This document shows, piece by piece, positions 1-8,946 of a stretch of DNA of 64,000 bases. Position 1 is the first letter of the stretch. Each line of letters opens with the position of its first letter. A program made the translations under genes and the position numbers. Origin of the DNA: Natronomonas aquatica (GTDB lineage: Archaea; Halobacteriota; Halobacteria; Halobacteriales; Haloarculaceae); contig NZ_JAHLKM010000004.1 of NCBI RefSeq assembly GCF_024449025.1, forward strand, positions 62,001 through 126,000, given 5' to 3'. Under the pieces are notes generated by a model. It saw only the letters and a list, made by a program, of their open reading frames with translations. It did no database searches and was not told where the DNA came from.

Positions 1-342
1 GACGCGGGAAAGCGTCGAATCGAGTTCCCGGAGGTGCGAATGGAGCGCGTCGGCCGGCGGGTCCTCGGCCGTCCCGCCCAACTCGGTGACCTGCCGGCAG
101 TGGTCGCGTTCGCTCTCGGCGGCTTCGCGGAAGGCCGCCGCGACGCGCTCGTTCGGCTCGTCGTCGGCCCACCGGTCGAACGTCTCGGCAGCACGGGCCT
201 CGGCGGCGGCGGCCGCGTCCAGAACGTGATCGCGATCCAGGTGTGCGGCCGTTTCCGCCACGAGCGCCTTCTCCGAACCGAGTCGGTCGAGTTCGGTGTT
301 GTTTGCCTCCCGCACCGCATCGAGGAACGTGTTCGCGTCCAT
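1..342 (-). CDS. Rubrerythrin/ferritin-like helical protein, partial (3' end beyond the window)
   Basis: The start codon is ATG at 342 on the minus strand and the frame stays open to base 1, giving at least 114 residues with the C-terminus missing. The visible part is entirely helical and acidic, with repeated Glu/Ala/His heptad-like segments (for example AAEARAAETFDRW and ESERDHCRQ). It resembles what haloarchaeal genomes annotate as rubrerythrin or ferritin-like. A di-iron site of the ExxH type cannot be confirmed from this fragment. The gene is divergent from the rhodanese-MBL gene at 440. The family call is from memory of similar haloarchaeal proteins; a plain helical hypothetical protein is the alternative. 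Confidence 0.6.
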   Translation of the reverse strand, partial: MDANTFLDAVREANNTELDRLGSEKALVAETAAHLDRDHVLDAAAAAEARAAETFDRWADDEPNERVAAAFREAAESERDHCRQVTELGGTAEDPPADALHSHLRELDSTLSRV

Positions 343-439
343 GCCCGGTGTTGGAAACGGGGGTACACAACGTTTTGGTGGTGACGACACGACGCGGCTT
401 CCCGGACCGTTCATGCCGATCGCGTGCGTACCCGACGGT

Positions 440-1585
440 ATGTCCGAACACGACGCCGACCAATCGAGTGCCGTCTCGCCCGAGGAACTGGCGGATGCGG
501 TCGAGTCCGGTGAGTCGATCACGCTTTTGGACGTCCGGAACCGCGAGGAGATCGACGCCTGGCGGATCGAGGGCCCGAACGTCGAGTCGGTCCACGTCCC
601 GTACATGCGGTTCGTGAGCGCGAACGTGACCGGCGACGTCGGATCGCTCGTCGATCCCGAACGATCCTACGTCGTCGTCTGCCCCCGGGGCGAGGAGAGC
701 GCCGAAGTGGTGGGAATGCTCGAAGACGAGGGGATCGACGCCCGGAACCTCTCCGGCGGGATGGCTGGTTGGGCGGACGTCTACCGTCGGCGCGAGATCG
801 GCTCGACGGCGACCGACGCGACGGTGTTTCAGTATCACCGCCCCGCGACCGGCTGTCTCGGCTACACTGTCGTCGACGGCGGGGAGGCGGTCGTCGTCGA
901 TCCGCTCGCAGCCTTCTCGGACCGGTACCTCGAGGACGTCGCCGACCTCGACGCGGAGGTCGTCGCCGTCGTCGATACCCACGTCCACGCCGATCACGTC
1001 AGCGGGCTTCGGGCGGTCGCCGACGCCGCCGGCGTGTCCCCGTCGATCCCGGCCGCCGCCGTCGAACGGGGGATCGACTACGCGGTCGAGGGCCGCGAGG
1101 ACGGCGACGCCATCGAGGTCGGCGGGAGCGAACTCCGGTTCCGGGCGTCGCCGGGACACACGACCGGCTCGGTGTCGCTGCTGCTCGGGGACGTGTTGTT
1201 CTCCGGCGACGCCCTCTTTTTGAACGGTGTCGGACGGCCGGACCTGCAGGGCGGGGACGCCGATCCGTCCAACCTCGCCGGGGAACTGCACGCGACGCTC
1301 ACCGAGCGGTTCGCCGAACTGCCCGACGACACGGTGGTCGCGCCCGGACACGTCCGTCCGGAGACGGCCGCCCCCTACACCGCGGCACTCGGCGCGCTCC
1401 GGGCGCGGCTGTCGGCGTTCTCCGAACCGCGGGCGGCGTTCGTCGACCGGATCGTCGGGTCGGTCGGGGAGCCGCCGGCGAACCACGGCCGGATCGTCGC
1501 GATCAATCTCGGCCGGGAGGTCGTCGACGACGCGGCGGCGTTCGAACTCGAACTCGGGCCGAACAACTGTGCCGTCGCCGATTGA
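440..1585 (+). CDS. Rhodanese - metallo-beta-lactamase fusion (persulfide dioxygenase-like)
   Basis: A 381-residue protein. Residues about 10-110 form a rhodanese domain with a Cys in the active loop (VVCPRGEES, near residue 80). Residues about 125-340 form a metallo-beta-lactamase fold with the metal motif THVHADH (near 179), SPGHTTGS, FSGDALF and APGH. That set matches ETHE1-type persulfide dioxygenases rather than glyoxalase II. The likely role is sulfur handling: oxidation of glutathione- or thiol-bound persulfide, with the rhodanese domain moving sulfane sulfur. The domain order is rhodanese first, opposite to bacterial CstB-type fusions. The ATG at 440 was chosen because the rhodanese domain begins soon after it; earlier in-frame starts add only low-complexity sequence. 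Confidence 0.85.
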   Translation: MSEHDADQSSAVSPEELADAVESGESITLLDVRNREEIDAWRIEGPNVESVHVPYMRFVSANVTGDVGSLVDPERSYVVVCPRGEESAEVVGMLEDEGIDARNLSGGMAGWADVYRRREIGSTATDATVFQYHRPATGCLGYTVVDGGEAVVVDPLAAFSDRYLEDVADLDAEVVAVVDTHVHADHVSGLRAVADAAGVSPSIPAAAVERGIDYAVEGREDGDAIEVGGSELRFRASPGHTTGSVSLLLGDVLFSGDALFLNGVGRPDLQGGDADPSNLAGELHATLTERFAELPDDTVVAPGHVRPETAAPYTAALGALRARLSAFSEPRAAFVDRIVGSVGEPPANHGRIVAINLGREVVDDAAAFELELGPNNCAVAD

Positions 1586-1597
1586 AGCGCCCCGGCC

Positions 1598-4075
1598 TCA
1601 CTTGCTTCCGGGGTAGGGGCTTTCCGTGACTGTCCGGATCCGGTCGGCCGTCACCTCGCCGACGCCCTCGACCGCGAGCAGCGCCTCCTCCTCGGCCGAC
1701 ATGACCGCCTCGACGCTGCCGAAGTGCTCGAGCAGCGCGCGCGCGGTGACCGGGCCGACCTCGGCGACGGATCCGACGACGTACTCCTGCTGTTCGGCGA
1801 GCGTCTTGCCGCCCTTCTCGCCGTGGACCGAGACGGTACGGTCGTCGGTCTCCTGTTCGCGTCTCGCGATGACCTCGAGCAGGTCGGCGGTTTCCTCGGC
1901 GTCTTCCGTCTGCATGACGCTCGCGCCGAAATCGACCGCGAGCGACGCCAGTGCCCCTCTGATCGCGTTCGGGTGGACGTTCCGGGATCCATAGAGGTCC
2001 TCGCCCTCGATCACGACGACGGGGCGGGCGTAGTGACGCGCCGCCGCGCCGACCTGCTCGAACAGCGATCGGTCGCCGCCGACCAGCGTATCGAGGAAGT
2101 CCTCGACCGCCTTCCGCTCGATGACGACCCGATCCGAGAGGACGTAATCGCCGACGGCGAGTGTCTCGAGGCGCGTTTCGACCCCCTCGCGGGTCGAGAG
2201 ATCGCGAGCGATATGCGAGTCGAGTTCGCGCTGGTCGGCGACGATCTCGATCGTCTCGCCGTCGGGGGCGGCCTCGGCGACCGTCGCGTCGTCCTCGGCT
2301 GTCGTATCCGTGTCGGCGTTCGCCTCGCCCGCGAAGTCAGCGAGTCCGGCCTGTCCGGATCTGGCTGTCGTATTCGAGGGACTCTCCGGGGTCTCCTCGC
2401 CGGTATCGGCCGTCGGTTCGGATGTATCTTCCGGGGAGGCTGTCGGTCGATCGTCGCCGTCGCCCTCCCCTATCCGATCCGTTCCCCCGAACGCCTCCAG
2501 ACCGGCCTGTTCGGCGATTTCCGCTTCGATTTCGCCCTCGATGTTCCTCAGTTTCCGGAGTTCATCCTCCATCCGGTCCTCCTCGTGTTTCGACATCCAG
2601 AAGAACGCCTCGTCTCTGGTATCCTCCGCGAGCAACACGACGACGCGCCCGTCGCTGGCGCGGCCGGTCCGGCCCTTCCGCTGGATCGACCGGATCCCCT
2701 TCGGCACCGGCTCATAGAAGAGGACGAGATCGACGTCAGGCACGTCCAGGCCCTCCTCGGCGACGGAGGTCGACACCAGCACCTCGAACTCGCCGGCCCG
2801 GAACGCATCGAGCGTGTCCTTCTGTTCGGTCTGAGTCATGCCGTCCGAGCCCTCCTTGTCGCCCTGCCCGACGAAGCGGCGGGTGTCGAAGTGCCCTCCG
2901 AGGAAGTCGGTCAGCGTCTCGGCGGTGTCGCGGGATTCGGTGAAGACGATGACGCGTTCGCCGTTCTCGATGCCGAGCGTCTGGGCGAGCAGGATCCGCG
3001 CCCGTCGGAACTTCGGGTGGAGATCGTCGAATTCCTCGGCCCGCCGCATCGCCTCCTTGACGCGGGGATCGCTGACGAACCGCTGGCTCGCCTTCGAGGC
3101 CCCCGAAGACTTGGCGTCCTCGCGTTGCCGCTCGAAATACCTGCGGAGCGACTCGACGCTCTGGGTTTCGACCAACTCGACGGCCCGTCGGAGCTTCATG
3201 ATCTCGGCGTGGGCGCTCATCCCCTCGTAACCGTCGGCGTCGTCGTTGTTGATGAGCTCCTGGAGCTTCGCCCGTATCGCGTTCAGCTGCGATTGGGACA
3301 TGCTCGGATCCGTCGAGTTCGTCACGCCGAGCTGTTTCAGTTTCGTCAGCCGCTCTTTGATCACGTCGTTGAGCGCATCGCGGATCTCGATCACCGTCTC
3401 GGGGAGTTCGACGTGCTCCCATTCGACCTCGGTTCGGTAGGTGTGGTCGGCCACGTCGGCGTCGTCTTCGGTCATCACCGCGACCTCCCGGAGTCCGAGG
3501 TTGTCACAGACGGTGAGGATCTCCTCCTTGTCGCCGCCCGGCGAAGCGCTCATCGCGCTGACGAGCGGGTCCCCGGCGTCGGCGTGATACCGGTCGGCGA
3601 TGTAGTTGTACGCGTAGTTGCCCGTCGCGCGGTGGCACTCGTCGAACGTGATGTGTGTCACGTCCGAAAGCGACACGCGGTTGCCGACGAGGTCGTTCTC
3701 GATGACCTGTGGGGTGGCACAGACGACGCGGGCCGACTCCCACAACTCGGCCCGGTCGTCCGGCCGGACGTCGCCGGTGAAGACGACGATCTCCTCGTCG
3801 TCGATCGACAGTGCCTCCCGATAGAAGGCGGCGTGTTGCTGGACGAGCGGCTTCGTCGGCGCGAGAAGCAGTGACATCCCGCCGTGTTCCGCGAGCCGTC
3901 CCGCTGTAACGAGCAAGCTGACTGCCGTCTTTCCGAGCCCCGTCGGCAGACAGACGAGCGTGTGATCCGACCGGGCGGTCTCGGCTAGCCGGAGCTGGTA
4001 GCGCCGCTTTTCGAGCAGGCCGTCGACCAGGAGCGGCCCCTCCACGTACTCCGTCTCGCCGGTGGCTGTCGCCAT
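1598..4075 (-). CDS. hef: Hef-type helicase/nuclease
   Basis: An 825-residue archaeal Hef (FANCM/XPF relative) that acts on stalled forks and branched DNA. The N-terminal superfamily 2 helicase has Walker A PTGLGKT (44-50), DECH (145-148) and motif VI GRTGRAS. A charged linker rich in Glu/Thr/Asp follows (about 515-620). Then comes an XPF-type nuclease domain with the catalytic motif ERKAVEDF (near 653) and a C-terminal tandem helix-hairpin-helix (about 755-820). All parts are intact and the length is typical for haloarchaea. ATG at 4075 follows a TATA box by about 27 bases. It is convergent with the rhodanese-MBL gene. In Haloferax, Hef is linked to fork restart as an alternative to Hjc. Confidence 0.95.
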   Translation of the reverse strand: MATATGETEYVEGPLLVDGLLEKRRYQLRLAETARSDHTLVCLPTGLGKTAVSLLVTAGRLAEHGGMSLLLAPTKPLVQQHAAFYREALSIDDEEIVVFTGDVRPDDRAELWESARVVCATPQVIENDLVGNRVSLSDVTHITFDECHRATGNYAYNYIADRYHADAGDPLVSAMSASPGGDKEEILTVCDNLGLREVAVMTEDDADVADHTYRTEVEWEHVELPETVIEIRDALNDVIKERLTKLKQLGVTNSTDPSMSQSQLNAIRAKLQELINNDDADGYEGMSAHAEIMKLRRAVELVETQSVESLRRYFERQREDAKSSGASKASQRFVSDPRVKEAMRRAEEFDDLHPKFRRARILLAQTLGIENGERVIVFTESRDTAETLTDFLGGHFDTRRFVGQGDKEGSDGMTQTEQKDTLDAFRAGEFEVLVSTSVAEEGLDVPDVDLVLFYEPVPKGIRSIQRKGRTGRASDGRVVVLLAEDTRDEAFFWMSKHEEDRMEDELRKLRNIEGEIEAEIAEQAGLEAFGGTDRIGEGDGDDRPTASPEDTSEPTADTGEETPESPSNTTARSGQAGLADFAGEANADTDTTAEDDATVAEAAPDGETIEIVADQRELDSHIARDLSTREGVETRLETLAVGDYVLSDRVVIERKAVEDFLDTLVGGDRSLFEQVGAAARHYARPVVVIEGEDLYGSRNVHPNAIRGALASLAVDFGASVMQTEDAEETADLLEVIARREQETDDRTVSVHGEKGGKTLAEQQEYVVGSVAEVGPVTARALLEHFGSVEAVMSAEEEALLAVEGVGEVTADRIRTVTESPYPGSK

Positions 4076-4100
4076 CTACCGAAGGATTCGTCGCTTCGCT

Positions 4101-4107
4101 GTATAAG
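4101..4107 (-). promoter_or_regulatory. TATA box for hef
   Basis: On the minus strand CTTATAC lies 26-32 bases before the hef ATG, so the transcript should be leaderless or nearly so. A second strong TATA-like stretch (TTTATATAC, 4150-4158) lies further out with no plus-strand gene at the right distance; it may be an additional hef promoter. Confidence 0.5.
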
Positions 4108-4295
4108 GGTTCGGCCGCCACGGTGAAAGTGAAGGCGCTCGTCCGGTGGTTTATATACGAAACCGGGGCCACTCCCGCCGTGAGCTGAACGATCGCCGGC
4201 AGTCCGCCGGGGCGGGAGCGCGGCGCGAGGACTGCCGGGCGGAAAGCGCCGCCTGTTCGCCATCCGTTCGGAATCCGACGTGCCGCGGTCCGGTT

Positions 4296-5513
4296 TCAAT
4301 CCGCTGTCGCCGCGGACCGGTTGTCGACGACGAACCGCTCGAAGAGTCCCGAATACTGCATAAACGTCGTCCCCAGCACACTCATCACGAGGACGTAACC
4401 GACGGCGACGGCGGGGACGATCTCAGTGAGGACGGCCCCGCCGACGACCGCGTCGGCGGCGATCGCGGCGATGATGAGCGAAAACTCCCCGCGGGTCACC
4501 ATCCCACAGCCGACCCGGACGCTGCGTCTGTCGTCGAGCCCGTAGATGCGACCGCTCAGAAAGCCGGTGAGAAGCTTCGTCGGCGTCGTCACGAGAACTA
4601 ACAGGACGATGATCCCGGCGACAGCCGGAAACACGGACGGATCGGTCCGGAGCCCGATCCAGAAGAAAAAGACCGCCGCAAAGAGGTCCCGAAGCGGGAT
4701 GAGCCGACGTTCCAGGTCGTGAAGGTGATCGGTGCCCGAGAATCCCATCCCGATGAAGAAGGCGGCGACGGCCTCGCTGACGCCGATCGTGAGCGCGAAG
4801 CCGGCCACGAAGACGGTTATCGCCACGGCACGCAGAACGAACATCTCCTCGGAGCCGGTATCGAGGAACCGACCGAAGTATTCCGAGCCGAAGTGAACGG
4901 CGCTTACGAGCACGAAAAGGAACGCTATCGCGACGCCGACATCGACGGCGATCGTTGCCAGTTCGCCGCCTCCGAGGAGGACGGCCGACAGTACGGCCAG
5001 ATAGAACGCGATGAACAGGTCCTCGAAGACGAGCGTCCCGAGCATGGGTCCCGCTTCGTCGTTGGCGATCCAGCCGAGATCGATGAGCGACTTCGTGATG
5101 ACGGCCGACGAGGAGATGTAGACGATACCGCCGAGTACGAACGCTTCGAGCAGGGACCACCCGAGTGCGAGGCCGATGAGGACGCCGGCCGGCAGGTTCA
5201 CGACCAGATCGAGGGCTCCCGACTTCCCGATCTTCTCGCTGGAGTCGAACAACCGATCGAGGCTGAATTCCAGCCCGAGAAAGAAGAGCAGAAAGACGAT
5301 CCCGAGTTCCGCCAAGAGCGTGATGTACGCCTGCAGTTCGATGGCGTAGCCGGAAAGGGGAGCGTACTCGACACGCCCGAGAACGAACGGGTTCATGACC
5401 ATCCCGGAAACGACGTAAAACGGGATCACGGACTGGCCGAGCCAGTGGGCGATCGTCGCCGCGGCGACGAGCGCCACGAGCATCAGTCCTAGCTCGAAGA
5501 GTATCTCCGCCAT
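4296..5513 (-). CDS. Cation:proton antiporter, CPA2 (KefB/KhtU-like) family
   Basis: A 405-residue polytopic membrane protein with about 12 hydrophobic segments and the Na+/H+-exchanger fold. Typical signatures are LGLEFSLDRLF, SSSAVITKSLIDLG, the gating segment ACFFIG-like AAFFIGMGFSGT, and FWIGLRTD. It ends soon after the membrane domain, with no TrkA-N domain of its own. The regulatory subunit is supplied by the gene just upstream (gap of 3 bases). This is the layout of two-component KhtT/KhtU K+ efflux systems. The likely job is K+ (or Na+) efflux in exchange for protons, important for an organism holding molar internal KCl. Ion specificity cannot be read from the sequence. Confidence 0.9.
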   Translation of the reverse strand: MAEILFELGLMLVALVAAATIAHWLGQSVIPFYVVSGMVMNPFVLGRVEYAPLSGYAIELQAYITLLAELGIVFLLFFLGLEFSLDRLFDSSEKIGKSGALDLVVNLPAGVLIGLALGWSLLEAFVLGGIVYISSSAVITKSLIDLGWIANDEAGPMLGTLVFEDLFIAFYLAVLSAVLLGGGELATIAVDVGVAIAFLFVLVSAVHFGSEYFGRFLDTGSEEMFVLRAVAITVFVAGFALTIGVSEAVAAFFIGMGFSGTDHLHDLERRLIPLRDLFAAVFFFWIGLRTDPSVFPAVAGIIVLLVLVTTPTKLLTGFLSGRIYGLDDRRSVRVGCGMVTRGEFSLIIAAIAADAVVGGAVLTEIVPAVAVGYVLVMSVLGTTFMQYSGLFERFVVDNRSAATAD

Positions 5514-5516
5514 GTG

Positions 5517-6035
5517 TCAGGTATCGTCCTCCTCGGCGTCCGCTTCGACGGACATATCGCTGCCGGCGAGCGATTCGACCCGACGGCACGCCTCTCTGGT
5601 CCCGAGAACGATGAGCGTGTCGTCGGCCTCGATGACGGTCTCCGGGCCGGGATTCGATTCGGTCCCCTCGTCCCGCTGGATCGAGACGATCGACGCGCCG
5701 GTCTCGCTGCGGAACTCGAGTTCTCCGAGCGTTCGACCGACGAGTTCCGAACTCTCCGTGACTTTGATCCACTCCAGCAGCGAGTCGTCGTCCAGCATCG
5801 TCTCGGTCGTATCGGTCGCGATCGGCTGGAAGTACGCTCCCTCGAGTATGGTGCCGATCTGTCTAGCCATCCTGTCGGAGAGTTCGAACAGCTTCACCGA
5901 ATCCTCATCTCCCTCCCGGCGGAAGAGTTCCCGCTTGCCCGTGTTGTGGATCACGACGACGAGTGTCGTCTCGTCGTCGAGCTCGATCTCGAACTTCTTG
6001 CCGACGCCCGGCAGATCGGACTCGTAAACCGTCAT
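5517..6035 (-). CDS. TrkA-C domain regulatory subunit of the adjacent antiporter (KhtT-like)
   Basis: A 172-residue soluble protein. The N-terminal part (1-75) begins MTVYESDLPGVGKKFEI, which is characteristic of KhtT-like antiporter regulators. The C-terminal half (about 85-165) is a TrkA-C (RCK-C) domain, with ESSELVGRTLGEL and DTLIVLGTREA as landmarks. TrkA-C domains bind nucleotides or ions and gate the partner transporter. The stop lies 3 bases before the ATG of the antiporter, so the two are surely co-transcribed. No Cys residues are visible. Confidence 0.9.
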   Translation of the reverse strand: MTVYESDLPGVGKKFEIELDDETTLVVVIHNTGKRELFRREGDEDSVKLFELSDRMARQIGTILEGAYFQPIATDTTETMLDDDSLLEWIKVTESSELVGRTLGELEFRSETGASIVSIQRDEGTESNPGPETVIEADDTLIVLGTREACRRVESLAGSDMSVEADAEEDDT

Positions 6036-6107
6036 ACACGCCGGTTCACATCGAACTGAATAAAAGATGCAGGTCGGCGCTGCCGGGATCCCGCGGCGTC
6101 GGCCTGC

Positions 6108-6959
6108 TCAAACCAGTGCCTTGAGCAGATCGACGTCTCGGACGATGCCGACGAGGTCATCCCCCGAGAGCAGCGGTATCTGCTCGACGTCCTTCGACAG
6201 CATCGACTGGGCGGCTTCGCGTGCACTCCGGCGTTTCGGGACGGTCACGAGATCCTCGGTCATGAACTCCGAGACCGGGGCCGACGGGATCTCCACGTTC
6301 AGCGTCGGCATCGACCGGCTCCCGACCGCCTTGATCCCCTCCCACATCCACTCGTCGTCCTGGTTCGCGACGGCGTCGCCGGGGTTGGATTCGCCCTGGA
6401 CGACCCGGGCGACCTCGATGATATCGACTTCGGTGAGCATACCCGTCTGTCTGCCCTCGTCGTCCAGCACGACCGCGTACGGCACGTCCGCATACGAGAG
6501 TCCCCGTTCGGCGACCGGCAGCGGTGTTCCCTGATACACCGTATTGACTTCCCGCGTCGCCAGTCCGCCGACCTCGGCCGATCCGTCCTGTTCGCCCTCG
6601 GCGATGGCCCGAACGATGTCCGTCACGGTGACGATCCCGACGAGCGCCCCGTCCTCGACGACCGGGACGCGTCGTTCGCCGGATTCGAGGACGAGTTCGG
6701 CGAGTTCAGTCAGTGTCCCCGACGGTCCGATCGTCGGCACCTCGCGGACGAGCAACGCGAGCTGGTCTTCGTCCGGCTGTTCGATGAGCGACTCCCGGGT
6801 GACGAGCCCCCGGAACTGTTCGCCGTCGTCGGTAGTCCTGATGACCGGGACCGAAGAGAATCCCAGATCCTGCAGATACTCGAGAACGTCATCTCGCGTC
6901 CCGGGGACCTCGACAGTGATAACTTCCGACCGCGGCGTCATCGCGTCTGCGACGTTCAT
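6108..6959 (-). CDS. Four-CBS-domain protein
   Basis: A 283-residue soluble protein made of four tandem CBS repeats (about 5-60, 70-125, 150-205 and 225-280), which pair into two Bateman modules. Repeats include DLVGIVRDVDLL, TGMLTEVDIIEVA and GIVTVTDIVRAI. CBS modules bind adenine nucleotides or S-adenosyl ligands and act as sensors. With no effector domain attached, the target is unknown. The gene lies upstream of the antiporter pair on the same strand, which hints at ion or energy sensing but does not prove it. The start at 6959 (MNVADAMTPR) was chosen over the ATG at 6995 because AAGGTGGT immediately precedes it and the extra 12 residues are basic and unlike this acidic proteome. Confidence 0.85.
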   Translation of the reverse strand: MNVADAMTPRSEVITVEVPGTRDDVLEYLQDLGFSSVPVIRTTDDGEQFRGLVTRESLIEQPDEDQLALLVREVPTIGPSGTLTELAELVLESGERRVPVVEDGALVGIVTVTDIVRAIAEGEQDGSAEVGGLATREVNTVYQGTPLPVAERGLSYADVPYAVVLDDEGRQTGMLTEVDIIEVARVVQGESNPGDAVANQDDEWMWEGIKAVGSRSMPTLNVEIPSAPVSEFMTEDLVTVPKRRSAREAAQSMLSKDVEQIPLLSGDDLVGIVRDVDLLKALV

Positions 6960-7068
6960 ACCACCTTTCTTTCGTCGCCTCCGTACTAAGTCCACCGACC
7001 TGCCGACGGAGCGAAGCGACTGTAGCGCCCCGAACGGACGCGATCGGCCGCGACCGGATCCCGGGGCG

Positions 7069-7074
7069 TTTAAC
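7069..7074 (+). promoter_or_regulatory. TATA box for the DUF2070 gene
   Basis: GCGTTTAAC is centred 28 bases before the ATG at 7099, the haloarchaeal spacing for a leaderless transcript. Confidence 0.5.
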
Positions 7075-7098
7075 CGGACGGAGCACCCCTCTCCGATA

Positions 7099-8937
7099 AT
7101 GACGGGGACGCGGGGCGATCTGGCGTCGCTGTCGCGGTTCGTCTTCCGCGCACCGGACTGGTCGGCGAGTCTCTTTCTGACTCTCTTTGTCGCCGCGATC
7201 GTCGGCGTCGCCGCCTTCGATTCGCAGTTCCTGCTGGACGACGCCTACCGCGGGATGATCTACGTCGGGTTGCCGACCGTCGTCGCGGCCTTCCTCACGC
7301 CCCCGATCGACCGCGCGCTCGGCGGGAAACTCACCTACAACCGGTCGGCGCTTTTGGCGTTCGTCTGTGAGGTCGTCGTGGTCGTCTTTCTCGTTACCGC
7401 GGCGGCGGTCGTCGCCGCGGCCGGCGCCGGTCAATCGCTCGTCTCGGACGCGCTCGTCGTCGCCCTCGCCTCGATCTTCGCGCTCCGGCTGTTCGTCATC
7501 ACGGCGGTTTCCCGGCGATCGCTGCCGATCGCGGCGATATCGGCGAGTATCCAGACCCTCACCGCGGCGATCCTCGGGTTCGTCTACGGCGGTACCGTCG
7601 GATATCTCCTCGAGGGCGAGCTATCGGTCGGGGGCTCGACCGATCCCGCGGACCTGCTCGTGGTCCGGCCACCGGATTTCGCGCTTTTGGCCGCCCTCTG
7701 TGTCGTCTACGCTGCCGGCGTCTGGGTGTTCCTGCGTGCGATCGATCGTCCCTGGCAGCGGAACCTCGGCGTCTCCGTCCTCGATTTCGTCCGGGGGTTC
7801 ATCGGCCACACCGCGGCGGGGTCGGACGAACTCGAGGCGTTCTTCGGGGACCTCGGCGAGTCGGCGATCGTGCCGGTGACCGTCCTGTCGATCCGCCGGC
7901 CCGGTGGCACGGAGAAGGCCCGGTTCGTCGTCCCGTCGGTCCATCCCGGCCCCATGGGCGAGATCGGCGGCGGCAACCTCCCCGAGCGGATCGCGGCGGC
8001 GACCGAGGGGCTCGCGTTCGTCCCGCATGCGGCCGCCGGCCACGATTTCAATCTGGTCTCCGAACGCGAGGTCGACGCGCTCATCGAGGCCGCCGACCGT
8101 GCCGAAGAACGGATCGAGTACGGACGGGCCGCGACACACGCCGACCGAGAGCGGGAGGGCGACTCGCGGGTGCTCGGACAGGCGATCGGCGACGACGCCC
8201 TGTTGGTCGCGACCCACGCCCCCGAACCGGCCGACGACGTGGCGTTTTCGGTCGGTCTTTCGGTCTCCGCCGAAGCCCGCGCCGCCGGCCTCCGAGAGAT
8301 CGCGTTCGTCGACGCCCACAACTGCAACGACGGGATGGTGGACGGTGCCGGTCGCGTCGGCCCCGGATCGCGCCGGTCGTTCGACCTGATGAGCGCCGCC
8401 GGGCGGGTCGCCGAACGCCTCACGGCTGCCGAACGCGGCCCGCTGTCGGTCGGGATCGCCGACACCGAGACCGACTGGTCCCCCGAGGAAGGGATCGGAC
8501 CCCTCGGCGTCCGGGTCGCCGTCTTCGAGGTCGACGGCCGACGAACCGTCTACGTACTCGTCGACGGCAACAACATGGACTGCGGGCTCAGGGCGGCGAT
8601 CGTCGGGGCCGTCGACGCGGACGAAACCGAGGTCATGACGACCGATACCCACGTCGTCAACACCGTCTCGGCGGCCAATCAGGTGGGGGACGCGATCGAT
8701 CCCGACCGGCTCGTCGATCTGGTCGTCGATCTGGTCGCCGAAGCCGAAGCCGATCTCGAACCCGTCGAGGCAGGGCTCGCGACCGAACGAACGGAGGTAA
8801 CGGTCTTCGGGACCGACCGGACGGAGGCGCTGGCCGCGACGGCGAACGCGATGGTCCAGATCGGCGGCGCGTTACTGTTGATCGTCGTCGCCGCCGCGAC
8901 CGCGGTGAGCGTTCTGATCTTCCTGCTTGCGAGTTAG
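7099..8937 (+). CDS. DUF2070 family membrane protein with a large soluble domain
   Basis: A 612-residue protein. The first 220 residues hold six or seven transmembrane segments. A soluble domain follows (about 230-575), and there is one more hydrophobic helix at the very C-terminus (about 585-610). The family is DUF2070, widespread in Euryarchaeota and without a known function. The soluble domain keeps striking clusters of possible metal ligands: VPSVHPGPMGEIGGG, AAAGHDFN, VDAHNCND and TDTHVVN. That suggests an enzyme (a hydrolase-like fold) tethered to the membrane. ATG at 7099 follows a TATA box by 28 bases. The gene is divergent from the CBS-domain gene and convergent with the prefoldin pair. 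Confidence 0.85.
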   Translation: MTGTRGDLASLSRFVFRAPDWSASLFLTLFVAAIVGVAAFDSQFLLDDAYRGMIYVGLPTVVAAFLTPPIDRALGGKLTYNRSALLAFVCEVVVVVFLVTAAAVVAAAGAGQSLVSDALVVALASIFALRLFVITAVSRRSLPIAAISASIQTLTAAILGFVYGGTVGYLLEGELSVGGSTDPADLLVVRPPDFALLAALCVVYAAGVWVFLRAIDRPWQRNLGVSVLDFVRGFIGHTAAGSDELEAFFGDLGESAIVPVTVLSIRRPGGTEKARFVVPSVHPGPMGEIGGGNLPERIAAATEGLAFVPHAAAGHDFNLVSEREVDALIEAADRAEERIEYGRAATHADREREGDSRVLGQAIGDDALLVATHAPEPADDVAFSVGLSVSAEARAAGLREIAFVDAHNCNDGMVDGAGRVGPGSRRSFDLMSAAGRVAERLTAAERGPLSVGIADTETDWSPEEGIGPLGVRVAVFEVDGRRTVYVLVDGNNMDCGLRAAIVGAVDADETEVMTTDTHVVNTVSAANQVGDAIDPDRLVDLVVDLVAEAEADLEPVEAGLATERTEVTVFGTDRTEALAATANAMVQIGGALLLIVVAAATAVSVLIFLLAS

Positions 8938-8946
8938 TCGCCGGTG

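Noticed and set aside
1724-3874. A 716-residue plus-strand open frame opposite hef
   Set aside because: It is the antisense shadow of hef, produced by the GC-rich codon bias; hef itself has every expected helicase and nuclease motif.
4146-4295. Plus-strand gene behind the strong TATA-like TTTATATAC at 4150
   Set aside because: The open frame there runs into the antisense of the antiporter with no domain; the element is more likely an extra hef promoter.
6960-6995. Longer start for the CBS-domain protein at 6995
   Set aside because: It adds 12 mostly basic residues and ignores the AAGGTGGT directly before the ATG at 6959.
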